Notes under the pieces: generated by a model | Databases searched by the model: none | What the model saw: only the letters and a program-made list of their open reading frames with translations | What the model was told of the DNA's origin: nothing | Position numbers and translations under genes: made by a program | Shown: in pieces, positions 17,940 through 27,604 of the stretch | Position numbering within the stretch: the stretch's first letter is position 1 | Layout: every line of letters starts with the position of its first letter | Assembly: GCA_009926065.1 (NCBI GenBank) | Contig: RFPP01000011.1 | Location: 1-54,617, forward strand | DNA length: 54,617 bases | Source of the DNA: Flavobacteriaceae bacterium | GTDB taxonomy: Bacteria > Bacteroidota > Bacteroidia > Flavobacteriales > Flavobacteriaceae | Reading direction: 5' to 3'

Positions 17940-19406
17940 ATGTCAAATAAAGAAACACACAAACAAGCTTTTTTCTTTACCATAATTAATTATGTAGGAA
18001 TTATTATTGGAATTTTTTCTACACTTTTTATCTATCCAAAAAATAAAGAAATGCTTGGGATTTTCAGATATGTTGAATCTTTAGCTCAAATTTTATTTCC
18101 AATAATGCTTTTAGGAGCTTCACAAACACTTATTAAATTTGGACCAAAATTAAACTCTAAGCAAGAAGAACAACTATTTTCCTATGGCGTTTTATCCATT
18201 TTTTCGATAGGATTTATTTTACTTTCATTAATAGGATTAGCTTCATTAATTCCGGTATTATCTGGATTTAAATATATTTACTTAGCTTTTCCAATTGGAT
18301 TATCACTAGCTTTAATCGATTTGTTTAAAAAACAATCTACTATTATTGGTAAAATAGCGATACCTACATTTTTTGATAATATTATTCCAAAACTTATTTT
18401 ACCAATAGTATTTATATTGGTTTTAAACCAATTTTATACTATTCAAGAGTCACTACTTTTCTATATAATTTCCTATGGATTTATAGCTGTATTTGTTGGA
18501 ATTTACTTATTTTATTACTTCAAACCAAAATTTGAATACAATTTCAAATCATTGTTTTCAGTGATAAGCAAGAAAGAAATGTACCGCTTTTCTATGTTTG
18601 CATTTGCGGGTAGTTTAGGTTCTGTATTTGCCTTTCGAATAGACTCAATTATGATTCCAAAATTCATTTCCATGGAAGCAAATGGTACTTTTAGTATAGG
18701 AGTTACATTGGCTTCAGCCCTGGCGGTGCCAGCATCTGGAATTTTTATTTTATATGCTCCTATAATTTCTAACTACATTAAAAACAACCAATTTTCAGAA
18801 CTTGATTTAAAATATAAGGAAATTTCAAAGCTACTTTTCTTTATTGGAGCGCTACTTTATAGTTGTATTTTCTTGGGAATAAATAATTTATTTATGCTTT
18901 TACCAACTTATGAAAATCTGATAGATTCTATTCCAGTGATCTTAATTTTAGGATTCAATGTTTTGATCAATATGGGAACTGGATTTAATGGAGAAATTAT
19001 TACTTATTCTAAATATTATAAATTCAATTTAATCGCAATTGCAATATTGATTTTACTAAATATATCTCTTAACTTATTGTTTATCAATGTTCTAAAATAC
19101 GGTATTGAAGGAGTTGCCTTTGCTTCATTGATATCTATGATACTCTTTAATTTATCAAAATTGTTATTTATTTACAAAAAATTCAAAATCTTGCCTTTCG
19201 ATAATTCGTATTTAAAATTGATTATAGTTTTTGTTATCGTACTTATATTTAGCTATTATTTGCCTTCATTAAACAACCATTTATTGAACTTATTTTACAA
19301 AATTATATTGTGCTTGTCAATAAATCTGTTAATAATTTACAAACTAAAATTAGTTTATTCATACAATTTTTGGCTTGAAAAAACGATTCAGAAATTAGGA
19401 TTTTAA
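17940..19406 (+). CDS. Polysaccharide biosynthesis flippase (Wzx/MOP family)
   Basis: A 488-residue integral membrane protein with about 14 hydrophobic helices, the layout of MOP-superfamily lipid-linked oligosaccharide flippases. It starts K-Q-A-F-F-F-T-I-I-N-Y-V-G and has a charged R-I-D-S-I-M-I segment in mid-protein, typical of this family. It would flip an undecaprenyl-linked glycan across the inner membrane. It is tightly linked to the upstream GT2 gene. The last codons overlap the convergent ketosynthase gene by 4 bp. No Wzy polymerase is found in this window. Confidence 0.88.
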   Translation: MSNKETHKQAFFFTIINYVGIIIGIFSTLFIYPKNKEMLGIFRYVESLAQILFPIMLLGASQTLIKFGPKLNSKQEEQLFSYGVLSIFSIGFILLSLIGLASLIPVLSGFKYIYLAFPIGLSLALIDLFKKQSTIIGKIAIPTFFDNIIPKLILPIVFILVLNQFYTIQESLLFYIISYGFIAVFVGIYLFYYFKPKFEYNFKSLFSVISKKEMYRFSMFAFAGSLGSVFAFRIDSIMIPKFISMEANGTFSIGVTLASALAVPASGIFILYAPIISNYIKNNQFSELDLKYKEISKLLFFIGALLYSCIFLGINNLFMLLPTYENLIDSIPVILILGFNVLINMGTGFNGEIITYSKYYKFNLIAIAILILLNISLNLLFINVLKYGIEGVAFASLISMILFNLSKLLFIYKKFKILPFDNSYLKLIIVFVIVLIFSYYLPSLNNHLLNLFYKIILCLSINLLIIYKLKLVYSYNFWLEKTIQKLGF

Positions 19407-20461
19407 TATCGATAAACAAAAGCATTAATATTCATTCCCGCTCCTACAGAAGCAAAAAGTAATACGTCTCCTTTATTAATTGAATGACCTTTAAGTTGAT
19501 TTTTTACCAATAAATCAAATAGAGTTGGAATTGTTGCCACACTACTATTTCCTAAAAAGTTAATACTCATGGGCATAATACCTTCAGGTGGTGTTTGATT
19601 GTATAATTTATAAAAGCGGTTTATAATTGCTTCATCCATTTTTTCATTGGCTTGATGAATTAGAATTTTCTTGACTTCTTCAATTGCGATTCCACTTTTC
19701 TCCAAACAGCTTTTCATGGCTGTAGGAACATTGCTTAAAGCAAATTCGTAAATTTTTCTTCCGTGCATTTTTATATAAAATACATCTGGATCTAAATTGT
19801 TATTGTAGGATTTTCCATAAAAAAGATAGTCTTTTTCAGTATAGGTATAGGAGGCGCTTTCATGAGATAAAATCCCACAATTTTCATCAGTATTTTCTAC
19901 AACAGTTGCCCCTGCTCCATCTGCATAAATCATAGAATCACGATCATGAGGGTCCAATACTCTTGATAGAGCTTCCGCCCCAATTACTAGACATTTTTTT
20001 GCCATGCCAGATTTCAATAACGCATGGGCTTGTAACATTCCTTCAATCCATCCAGGACATCCAAAAAGTATATCAAAAGCAACACATTTTGGGTTTTTAA
20101 TTTGTAATTTATGCTTTACCCGGGCTGCTAAACAAGGTAAAGCGTCTGATTGAATAGTACCGCTTTTAATGTCACCAAAATTATGAGCAACTATAATATA
20201 ATCTAATAATTCAGGGTCAATTTCTGCATTTTTAATTGCTTTAACAGAAGCTAAATAGGCCAAATCAGATGTTATTAAAGCGGGTTCAGTATACCTTCTT
20301 TGTTCAATTCCTGTTATCCCTTTAAATTTGCCTATAACAATTTCATTATCATAGGAAAATGGGGTTCCATCTTCATTCATAAAATGATGATTACTAAAAT
20401 AATTATTATCAATTATTGTTTCTGGTAGGTAACATCCGGAACCTGTTATTTTTATGTTCAT
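19403..20461 (-). CDS. Beta-ketoacyl-ACP synthase III (FabH-like)
   Basis: A 352-residue thiolase-fold condensing enzyme. The catalytic triad is readable: Cys135 in F-G-C-P-G-W, His269 in I-L-I-H-Q-A-N-E-K-M, and Asn305 in F-L-G-N-S-S-V-A-T. The length exceeds E. coli FabH (about 317), mainly through an N-terminal insertion around residues 25-50, so it is likely a KAS III paralogue rather than the main fatty-acid initiator. No acyl carrier protein gene is adjacent. It could initiate fatty-acid synthesis or make an acyl group for a surface glycolipid or pigment; context does not decide. Confidence 0.87.
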   Translation of the reverse strand: MNIKITGSGCYLPETIIDNNYFSNHHFMNEDGTPFSYDNEIVIGKFKGITGIEQRRYTEPALITSDLAYLASVKAIKNAEIDPELLDYIIVAHNFGDIKSGTIQSDALPCLAARVKHKLQIKNPKCVAFDILFGCPGWIEGMLQAHALLKSGMAKKCLVIGAEALSRVLDPHDRDSMIYADGAGATVVENTDENCGILSHESASYTYTEKDYLFYGKSYNNNLDPDVFYIKMHGRKIYEFALSNVPTAMKSCLEKSGIAIEEVKKILIHQANEKMDEAIINRFYKLYNQTPPEGIMPMSINFLGNSSVATIPTLFDLLVKNQLKGHSINKGDVLLFASVGAGMNINAFVYRY

Positions 20462-20577
20462 ATTTTAATAATAAAATTGAAAGCTAATTTAATAATTAAA
20501 ATAACAATTAATGATAAATTAAATGAATGAGATGTGTTATTGTGAAATAATCAAATTCTGGATATAATTATTATTGA

Positions 20578-20961
20578 TTATTTATTTTTATTATCAATAT
20601 TTATTTTAATTTGCATAATGGTTGCCAAACTTAAAGCTTGAGTTTTTATTTTTTCAGCATTTGTGCCAACAAAATTATCATCAACCGAGTCATTAAAGTG
20701 ATTTAACCAAATTTTGAATAATTCTGGAGTTAAATTTTCTTTTTCATTGATATCCAAGTGAATTTTAGTAAGATTATTGAAATACCCGCCGGTATCGAAA
20801 ATTGCTTGTGACCAAAATGTAACTAATATCGGTAAATGTTCTTCCAACTTAATTTTCACAACATCTGTAAAAATGTAACTTATAGAAGCATCTGACAATA
20901 ATCTTTTATAAAAATTATCAACTAAATAATATAAATCGTCTTGGTTTTCTATGTCTTTCAT
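20578..20961 (-). CDS. Group III truncated haemoglobin
   Basis: A 127-residue single-domain globin of the short 2-over-2 type. A likely proximal haem-ligand histidine is His68 in N-L-T-K-I-H-L-D-I, with an E-helix His42 in E-E-H-L-P-I-L-V-T-F-W and the W-L-N-H-F segment downstream. Group III globins bind O2/NO/H2O2, and their physiological role is mostly unknown. The ATG at 20961 is preferred. An in-frame TTG two codons upstream falls inside the promoter box TATATTTG. It is read on the same strand as gcvP but after a terminator, so it has its own promoter. Confidence 0.85.
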   Translation of the reverse strand: MKDIENQDDLYYLVDNFYKRLLSDASISYIFTDVVKIKLEEHLPILVTFWSQAIFDTGGYFNNLTKIHLDINEKENLTPELFKIWLNHFNDSVDDNFVGTNAEKIKTQALSLATIMQIKINIDNKNK

Positions 20962-20964
20962 ATT

Positions 20965-20972
20965 CAAATATA
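20965..20972 (-). promoter_or_regulatory. Globin promoter, -7 box
   Basis: Minus-strand TATATTTG, an exact TAnnTTTG match. It follows directly on the T tract of the gcvP terminator and is only 3 nt before the globin ATG, so the message would be leaderless or nearly so. Confidence 0.6.
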
Positions 20973-21011
20973 AAAAAATCCATCTCGAAATTTGACTTTT
21001 GAGATGGATTT
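20972..21011 (-). terminator. Terminator of gcvP
   Basis: A perfect 11-bp stem AAATCCATCTC / GAGATGGATTT with a 14-nt loop. On the minus strand it is followed by a T run, 20 bp after the gcvP stop. Confidence 0.88.
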
Positions 21012-21030
21012 AACTTAAAATTATTTTGTT

Positions 21031-23880
21031 TTAATTTTCCATATACGCTTCAATTGGAGCGCAAGAACAAACTAAATTTCTATCTCCGTAAGCATCATCA
21101 GTTCTTCTGACGGTAGGCCAAAATTTGTTTTCAGAAATGTATTCCAATGGGAAAGCAGCTTTTTCTCTACTATATGGGAAATTCCAAACATCTGCGGTGA
21201 CCATTGCTAATGTATGAGGCGCATTTTTTAATACGGTATTGTGATCATCAATGGTGCTTGCCTCAATTTCTTTTCTAATTTCAATCATTGCCTCACAAAA
21301 ACGGTCTAATTCTTCTAGATTTTCACTTTCTGTTGGTTCAATCATTAATGTTCCTGCCACTGGAAAAGAAACTGTAGGGGCATGAAAACCATAATCCATT
21401 AAACGTTTTGCGATATCGGTTACTTCAACCCCTTTTTGTTTGAAAGGACGACATTCTAAAATCATTTCATGTGCAGCGCGTCCCATTTCACCAGAATATA
21501 ATGTTTCATAATGTCCGTTCAAACGCTCTTTAATATAATTAGCATTTAAAATCGCATATTTGGTTGCGTTGGTAACACCTTCAGCACCCAACATTGAAAT
21601 ATAACCATAAGAAATCAAACACACTAATGCAGATCCCCAAGGAGCTGCTGATATTGCGGTAATGGCATTTTCACCTCCTGTACAAACAATAGGGTTTGAA
21701 GGTAAAAATGGAACTAATTGTGGTGCAACACAAATTGGGCCAACACCAGGACCTCCACCTCCATGTGGAATTGAAAATGTTTTATGAAGGTTCAAATGGC
21801 ATACATCAGCTCCAATTGTAGCAGGATTTGTTAATCCAACTTGTGCATTCATATTGGCTCCATCCATATAAACCTGACCTCCATTATCGTGTATTATTTG
21901 AGTTATTTCTCGAATAGCACTTTCAAAAACACCATGTGTTGAAGGGTAGGTTACCATTAAACAAGAAAGTTCGTCTTTGTATAAAATTGCTTTTTCGCGT
22001 AAATCATCGACGTCAATATTACCGTTTTCCAAAGTTTTAGTAACTATAACTTTCATTCCTGCCATCGCTGCAGAAGCAGGATTTGTACCGTGTGCTGAAG
22101 AAGGAATTAAGGCAATATTTCTATGATAATCACCACGAGAATGATGATAGGCACGAATAACCATAAGTCCAGCATATTCTCCTTGAGCACCAGAATTAGG
22201 CTGTAAAGTAGTTGCCGCAAAACCAGTTATTTCGTTTAACTGTTGTTCTAATTTGGTCAACATTTCCTTGTATCCTTGTACTTGTTCAAATGGAACAAAT
22301 GGGTGAATATTATTCCACATTGGATTACTCAAAGGCAACATTTCAGCTGCAGCATTCAATTTCATTGTACATGAACCAAGAGATATCATGGAATGATTCA
22401 ATGATAAATCTTTTCTTTCCAACATTTTAATATAACGCATCATTGCGGATTCTGAATGATATCTGTTAAATACTTCGTGTTTTAAAAATTCCGAAGTTCT
22501 CTCTAAATGTTCTGGGAAATGATTTGTCGTAGTTAATTCTTGTATTGCAGTTACCGTTGCGCCATTTGCTGCAGCAAAAACTTCAAGAATTTTATTTAAA
22601 TCGGAAATACTCGTAGTTTCATTCAAAGAAATTGAAACGGAAGCATCGTCAATATAATAGAAGTTAATTTCATTTTCTAATGCCAATTTATTCACTTTCT
22701 TAGCATCTGCTTTTACAACAATAGTATCAAAAAAAGCAGTATTGGTTTGCTCAAAACCTAATTTATTCAATTCATTTGCTAATGTAGCTGCAGCCGCATG
22801 AACTTTATTTGCAATATATTTTAATCCTTTTGGACCATGAAAAATAGCATACATTCCTGCCATTACCGACAATAAAACTTGTGCTGTACAAATATTTGAG
22901 GTAGCTTTATCTCTTTTAATATGTTGTTCTCGAGTTTGTAACGCCATTCTTAATGCACGATTTCCGTTAGTATCAACTGTAACTCCGATGATTCTTCCTG
23001 GCATACTTCTTTTATATTCGTCTTTGGTTGCAAAATAGGCAGCGTGAGGACCTCCGTAACCTAATGGAATACCAAAACGTTGTGTAGTACCTAAAACTAC
23101 ATCGGCACCCATTTCTCCTGGTGGGGTTAGTTTTACTAAGCTTAAAATATCAGCTGCAACGGCAACTTTAATTTCATTTTCTTTAGCTTTTGCAATAAAA
23201 GAAGTATAATCATGAACTTGTCCAAATTTCCCTGGATATTGTAATATTGCACCAAAATATTCATTAGAAAAATCAAAACTTTCGTGATTTCCAATAACTA
23301 ATTCAATACCTATAGGAGCTGAACGAGTAATTAATACAGATAAAGTTTGAGGTAAAATTTCTTCAGAAACAAAGAATTTACAGATATTATTTTTCTTTTG
23401 ATCACGTGTTCTAACGTCAAATAAAAGAGCCATTGCTTCAGCAGCTGCAGTACCTTCATCCAACAAAGAAGCGTTTGCGATTTCCATTCCAGTTAATTCA
23501 ATTACCATAGTTTGAAAATTCAGTATCGCTTCCAAACGTCCCTGAGCAATCTCGGCTTGATAAGGCGTGTAAGCAGTGTACCAACCCGGATTTTCAAAAA
23601 TATTTCTCTGAATTACTGCGGGAACAATCGCTTGATTGTAACCTAAACCAATGTAGGTTTTAAACACTTTATTTTTATTTCCCAATTCAGCAATATGATT
23701 TGAAAATTCATATTCTGACATTGCAGGTGCTAAATTTAAGGTTTTTTTCAATCTAATATCTTCTGGAATAGTTTCAAGAATCAATTGATCAAGTGATTCG
23801 GCACCAATTGTTTTTAGCATGTGATGAAGCTCTTTTTCATTTGGTCCAATATGTCTTAAAGCAAAAGCATCTGTTTTCAT
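21031..23880 (-). CDS. gcvP: Glycine dehydrogenase (decarboxylating), P-protein of the glycine cleavage system
   Basis: A 949-residue single-chain P-protein (the fused form, not the gcvPA/gcvPB split). It decarboxylates glycine with pyridoxal phosphate and passes the aminomethyl group to lipoyl-GcvH in the cytoplasm. The start A-L-R-H-I-G-P-N-E and the two homologous PLP-fold halves are clear. The PLP lysine is Lys700 in L-N-L-H-K-T-F-S, followed by the glycine-rich I-P-H-G-G-G-G-P-G. The gcvT and gcvH genes are not nearby, as is common in this phylum. A -7 box lies 35 bp upstream and a strong terminator downstream, so the gene is monocistronic. Confidence 0.97.
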   Translation of the reverse strand: MKTDAFALRHIGPNEKELHHMLKTIGAESLDQLILETIPEDIRLKKTLNLAPAMSEYEFSNHIAELGNKNKVFKTYIGLGYNQAIVPAVIQRNIFENPGWYTAYTPYQAEIAQGRLEAILNFQTMVIELTGMEIANASLLDEGTAAAEAMALLFDVRTRDQKKNNICKFFVSEEILPQTLSVLITRSAPIGIELVIGNHESFDFSNEYFGAILQYPGKFGQVHDYTSFIAKAKENEIKVAVAADILSLVKLTPPGEMGADVVLGTTQRFGIPLGYGGPHAAYFATKDEYKRSMPGRIIGVTVDTNGNRALRMALQTREQHIKRDKATSNICTAQVLLSVMAGMYAIFHGPKGLKYIANKVHAAAATLANELNKLGFEQTNTAFFDTIVVKADAKKVNKLALENEINFYYIDDASVSISLNETTSISDLNKILEVFAAANGATVTAIQELTTTNHFPEHLERTSEFLKHEVFNRYHSESAMMRYIKMLERKDLSLNHSMISLGSCTMKLNAAAEMLPLSNPMWNNIHPFVPFEQVQGYKEMLTKLEQQLNEITGFAATTLQPNSGAQGEYAGLMVIRAYHHSRGDYHRNIALIPSSAHGTNPASAAMAGMKVIVTKTLENGNIDVDDLREKAILYKDELSCLMVTYPSTHGVFESAIREITQIIHDNGGQVYMDGANMNAQVGLTNPATIGADVCHLNLHKTFSIPHGGGGPGVGPICVAPQLVPFLPSNPIVCTGGENAITAISAAPWGSALVCLISYGYISMLGAEGVTNATKYAILNANYIKERLNGHYETLYSGEMGRAAHEMILECRPFKQKGVEVTDIAKRLMDYGFHAPTVSFPVAGTLMIEPTESENLEELDRFCEAMIEIRKEIEASTIDDHNTVLKNAPHTLAMVTADVWNFPYSREKAAFPLEYISENKFWPTVRRTDDAYGDRNLVCSCAPIEAYMEN

Positions 23881-23914
23881 ATTTATAGAAAAGTGTTGTT
23901 GTTATTTAGATGTG

Positions 23915-23922
23915 CAAATTTA
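23915..23922 (-). promoter_or_regulatory. gcvP promoter, -7 box
   Basis: Minus-strand TAAATTTG (TAnnTTTG), 35 nt upstream of the gcvP ATG. No riboswitch-like fold was recognised in the short leader. Confidence 0.45.
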
Positions 23923-24019
23923 TGTATTAAATTCAAAATTTTACGGGATTTTGATGCCAATTTATAAGTATTTTTCAACTAAAAGCCTTTCTTATTAACA
24001 GTTTAATTATTTTTGTTTA

Positions 24020-24835
24020 ATGAAGCAATTAAAACAACTTTTTGATTTTTACCTCGATTCTAGTATTCATGTTGCTTTGTCGTGTTTTGCACTCGTAAAT
24101 TACACTTTCTTAATCTTAAACATTTCAATAAATTATTCTGTTGTCTTATTTGCCTTTTTTGGAACAATTGCAGGTTATAATTTTGTAAAATTTGATGCTT
24201 TGGCTCGAGCCAAAAAAAATAAAATGAGTTGGAAATTAAAAGCAATTGCAGGATTGAGTTTTCTTTCCTTAATGATTGGGATTTACTACTTTCTTGAACT
24301 TCAAAAAATCACTAAAATTATTGCCTCCTTAGTTTTAATTTTGACAATATTATATACACTACCCTTTTTTCCAAATAAAAGAAATGCTCGTAATTGGGTG
24401 GGATTAAAAATTTATATAGTGGCTATTTGCTGGGTTGGCGTGACATTACTCCTGCCAATAATTAATTGCGATTATAAAATAAATTTCCAAATAGGAATAC
24501 TAATTCTCCAGAGATTACTTCTGATATTTTCATTAATATTAATATTTGAGATAAAAGATTTGAAAAATGACGATCCTCATTTAAAAACGGTACCTCAACA
24601 AATTGGTATTGCAAAAACTAAAAATCTCGGATTCGTTTTGTTGATTATTTTTGTTGGCTTAAGTGCAATCAATTTTAATTATGAATATTTAGAATTAAAA
24701 TTGAATTTTGCAATAGCAATTGTAATTGGTTTATTTCTGTTTTTTACTAATGAAAATCGATCTAAATATTTCACTCATTTTTGGGTAGAAAGTATACCAA
24801 TAGCATGGTGGCTTTTATATTTATTCACAAAATAA
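24020..24835 (+). CDS. UbiA-like polytopic membrane protein
   Basis: A 271-residue membrane protein with eight or nine hydrophobic helices. Two polar motifs are placed as in UbiA prenyltransferases: A-G-Y-N-F-V-K-F-D (an NxxxD site) at about residues 50-60, and F-E-I-K-D-L-K-N-D-D (a DxxxD-like site) at about 175-185, the latter followed by K-T-V-P-Q-Q-I-G as in the family. It may transfer a prenyl group to an aromatic or other acceptor, but the motifs are degenerate and activity is uncertain. It stands alone, divergent from gcvP and convergent with the M3 peptidase. Confidence 0.65.
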   Translation: MKQLKQLFDFYLDSSIHVALSCFALVNYTFLILNISINYSVVLFAFFGTIAGYNFVKFDALARAKKNKMSWKLKAIAGLSFLSLMIGIYYFLELQKITKIIASLVLILTILYTLPFFPNKRNARNWVGLKIYIVAICWVGVTLLLPIINCDYKINFQIGILILQRLLLIFSLILIFEIKDLKNDDPHLKTVPQQIGIAKTKNLGFVLLIIFVGLSAINFNYEYLELKLNFAIAIVIGLFLFFTNENRSKYFTHFWVESIPIAWWLLYLFTK

Positions 24836-24867
24836 AAAAAAAACGAAGCTTTCACTCAGGTTTCTAC

Positions 24868-26895
24868 CTATATTAATCCTGCTCTTTTTAGCAAAGCATC
24901 TGGTTTTGGTTCTTGACCTCTAAAACGTTTATACAAAACCATTGGATGTTCTGTTCCACCTTTAGAAAGTACATTTTCTTTAAATTTTGTAGCTACCTCA
25001 ACATTGAAAATTCCTTTTTCTTGGAAATATGCAAACGCATCAGCATCGAGAACCTCAGCCCATTTATAACTGTAATATCCTGAAGAATACCCACCTTGAA
25101 AAATATGAGAAAAGGCAGTACTCATGGCATTTTCTTTCACCTCTGGATACAATTGAGTAGCTGAAAATTGTTCCATTTCAAATGTCTTTACATCAGAAAT
25201 AGCAGTTGGATCTTGACCGTGCCAACCCATATCCAACAATCCAAAACTCAATTGGCGTAAAGTCGCCATTCCTTCATGGAAGCTAGCACTTTCTTTAATT
25301 TTATGAACTAATTCCATTGGAATCAATTCATTTGTTTGATAATGATGTGCAAATAATGACAAAGCCGACGCTTCATAACACCAGTTTTCCATAATCTGAC
25401 TTGGTAATTCTACAAAATCCCAAAAAACGCTTGTTCCTGACAAACTTGGGTAAATTGTATTTGCTAAAATACCATGCAAAGCGTGTCCGAATTCGTGAAA
25501 TAAAGTGGTCACTTCATTAAAAGTTAATAAAGAAGGTTTAGTTGCTGTAGGTCTTGTGAAATTACAAACTATGGAAATGTGAGGTCTTTCATTTTTATTA
25601 TCTAAAAAATATTGTGATTTGAACGAGGTCATCCACGCCCCATTTCTTTTGCCTTTTCTAGGAAAGAAATCCGCATAAAAAACGGCAACAAGTTCGTTTT
25701 TTGTGTCTTTTACTTCAAAAGTTCTAACTTCTTCATGGTATTTATCAATGTCGAAAATCTCATTAAAGGTAATTCCATAAAGTCTTTCAGCGATAGTAAA
25801 TGCACCTTCTAAAACCTTTTCTAATTGGAAATAAGGTTTCAAAATCTCATCATCTAAATTGAACAATTGTTGCTTTAATTTTTCAGAATAATAAGCTCCA
25901 TCCCACTTTTCTAGTTGGTCAATTCCGTCTAATTTCTTTGCAAATGCCGATAATTCTTCAAATTCTTTTTGAGCTGTCGGTTTGGCTTTTGCCAATAAAT
26001 CATTTAAAAATGAAATTACTTGTTTGGGTGTTTGCGCCATTCGTTCTTCCAAAACATAATGAGCATGTGTTTTATAACCTAATAATTGCGCTCTTTCAAA
26101 ACGTAATTTGGCAATTTTAAGAACAATATCCTGATTGTCGAATTTGTTATTTTGAAAGCCTTTTGAACCATATGCAATTACCATTTTTTTTCTTAACTCC
26201 CTATTATCTGCGTAAGTAATAAATGGAATATAACTAGGGTGATCAAGAGTGAAAATCCAACCGTTTTTATCTTGGCTTTTAGCCAATATTTGTGCGGCTT
26301 CAATTGTGCCTTCTGGTAAACCTGAGAGGTCTTTTTCATCGGTAATATGCAATTGAAAAGCTTGCGTTTCTGCCAATACATTTTCTCCAAATTGCAGACT
26401 TAATTTAGACAATTGCATGTCAATTTTTCGCAATTTACTTTTTTTATCTTCTGATAAATTAGCACCATTTCTAGAAAAACTCTTGTATTTTTTATCTAAT
26501 AATGTGGCTTGTTCAGTATTTAAATTAAGTGACTCTTTTTGGTCGTAAACTGCTTTTACTTTTGCAAATAAAGCGGCATTTAATCGAACATCATTTCCAA
26601 ATTCTGATAATAATGGTGAAACTTCTTGTGCTATTTTCTGCATTTCATCACTAGTTTCTGCCGAATTCAAATTGAAGAAAATACTTGAGGCTCGATCTAA
26701 AACATCACCTGTAAATTCCATTGCCACGATTGTGTTTTCAAAAGTTGGTGCCTCTGGATTATTTACTATTGCATCGATTTCAGCTTTTGCAATTTCGATT
26801 CCTTTTTTAATTGCAGGAAGATAATCTTCATTTTTTATTTGAGAAAAAGGAGCCGTATTGTGTTTGGTATTGAAATACTGAGTTAAGATATTCAT
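24868..26895 (-). CDS. M3 family metallopeptidase (oligopeptidase A / Dcp type)
   Basis: A 675-residue thimet-type oligopeptidase. The zinc site is H467-E-F-G-H471 with the third ligand Glu496, and the conserved substrate-loop segment near the C-terminus includes G-G-Y-S-S-G-Y-Y-S-Y-K-W. No signal peptide is seen (M-N-I-L-T-Q-Y-F-N-T), so it is cytoplasmic, more like oligopeptidase A than an exported Dcp. It would degrade short peptides, including signal peptide remnants. Full length for the family. Downstream of purK/purE on the same strand but separated by a repeat with a strong hairpin. Confidence 0.94.
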   Translation of the reverse strand: MNILTQYFNTKHNTAPFSQIKNEDYLPAIKKGIEIAKAEIDAIVNNPEAPTFENTIVAMEFTGDVLDRASSIFFNLNSAETSDEMQKIAQEVSPLLSEFGNDVRLNAALFAKVKAVYDQKESLNLNTEQATLLDKKYKSFSRNGANLSEDKKSKLRKIDMQLSKLSLQFGENVLAETQAFQLHITDEKDLSGLPEGTIEAAQILAKSQDKNGWIFTLDHPSYIPFITYADNRELRKKMVIAYGSKGFQNNKFDNQDIVLKIAKLRFERAQLLGYKTHAHYVLEERMAQTPKQVISFLNDLLAKAKPTAQKEFEELSAFAKKLDGIDQLEKWDGAYYSEKLKQQLFNLDDEILKPYFQLEKVLEGAFTIAERLYGITFNEIFDIDKYHEEVRTFEVKDTKNELVAVFYADFFPRKGKRNGAWMTSFKSQYFLDNKNERPHISIVCNFTRPTATKPSLLTFNEVTTLFHEFGHALHGILANTIYPSLSGTSVFWDFVELPSQIMENWCYEASALSLFAHHYQTNELIPMELVHKIKESASFHEGMATLRQLSFGLLDMGWHGQDPTAISDVKTFEMEQFSATQLYPEVKENAMSTAFSHIFQGGYSSGYYSYKWAEVLDADAFAYFQEKGIFNVEVATKFKENVLSKGGTEHPMVLYKRFRGQEPKPDALLKRAGLI

Positions 26896-26956
26896 GTTTT
26901 TATTAATTTTTCCTGCAAAGTTTTTTTAAACCTTACAGAACTGTTTTGGTTTTATG

Positions 26957-27037
26957 GCTTAGCCCCGATTGCAATGGAAATCCTTTTCTTTTTTTCTTAA
27001 AAAAGAAAAGATTGAAATGTATGGCGGGAAATAGCTT
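26957..27037. repeat. Dispersed intergenic repeat with a 12-bp perfect hairpin
   Basis: The segment has a GC-richer left end (GCTTAGCCCCGATTGC), a central hairpin CTTTTCTTTTTT / AAAAAAGAAAAG at 26983-27010 with a 4-nt loop, and a right end ATGGCGGGAAATAGCT. From memory, this composition matches intergenic repeats scattered in Flavobacterium genomes; that recognition is not a search result. It lies between purE and the M3 peptidase gene and could also terminate purE transcription. Confidence 0.6.
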
Positions 27038-27046
27038 CTAAATAAA

Positions 27047-27529
27047 TTATTTTTTAAGATTTTCTGAAGATTTATTTACTGAATTTTTCAAGCCTTCTTT
27101 GTATAAAATAATTTTGTCTAATACGCATTTATCTTGGGTACCAACAATTTGAGCTGCAAGGATTCCTGCATTCTTGGCGCCATTTAAAGCTACAGTTGCA
27201 ACAGGAACGCCACCTGGCATTTGCAAAATTGACAATATAGAATCCCATCCATCAATAGAATTAATAGATTTCACAGGAACACCAATTACAGGAAGTGGCG
27301 ACATCGAAGCGACCATTCCGGGTAAATGAGCAGCTCCTCCTGCTCCAGCAATAATAACTGAAATCCCGCGTAGATGTGCGTTTTTACTATACTCCACTAA
27401 TTTTTCTGGGGTTCTATGTGCCGAAACTATATCCACTTCAGTTTCAATATCAAATCCGTTTAAAATGTCGATTGCTTCTTGCATTACTGGCATGTCGGAA
27501 ATGCTTCCCATTATTACTGCTACTTTCAT
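27047..27529 (-). CDS. purE: N5-carboxyaminoimidazole ribonucleotide mutase
   Basis: A 160-residue class I PurE, converting N5-CAIR to CAIR in purine biosynthesis. The family motifs are M-G-S-I-S-D-M-P-V-M at about 8-17, V-S-A-H-R-T-P-E-K with the catalytic His, and A-G-A-G-G-A-A-H-L-P-G-M. The C-terminal tail is Lys/Ser rich. It follows purK on the same strand after a 75-bp spacer that holds a small hairpin. The product works directly on the PurK product. Confidence 0.96.
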   Translation of the reverse strand: MKVAVIMGSISDMPVMQEAIDILNGFDIETEVDIVSAHRTPEKLVEYSKNAHLRGISVIIAGAGGAAHLPGMVASMSPLPVIGVPVKSINSIDGWDSILSILQMPGGVPVATVALNGAKNAGILAAQIVGTQDKCVLDKIILYKEGLKNSVNKSSENLKK

Positions 27530-27569
27530 TTTTTTATAATTAAAGATTGAAAAATTTAAAGATTAAAAA

Positions 27570-27597
27570 AATGATTTTTTTGAATCTATAAATCATT
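27570..27597 (-). terminator. Hairpin with T run in the purK-purE spacer
   Basis: AATGATTT / AAATCATT stem, followed on the minus strand by a run of T. It could be a weak terminator or attenuator lowering purE relative to purK; it is AT-rich and so not strong. Confidence 0.35.
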
Positions 27598-27604
27598 TAA
27601 TTTT

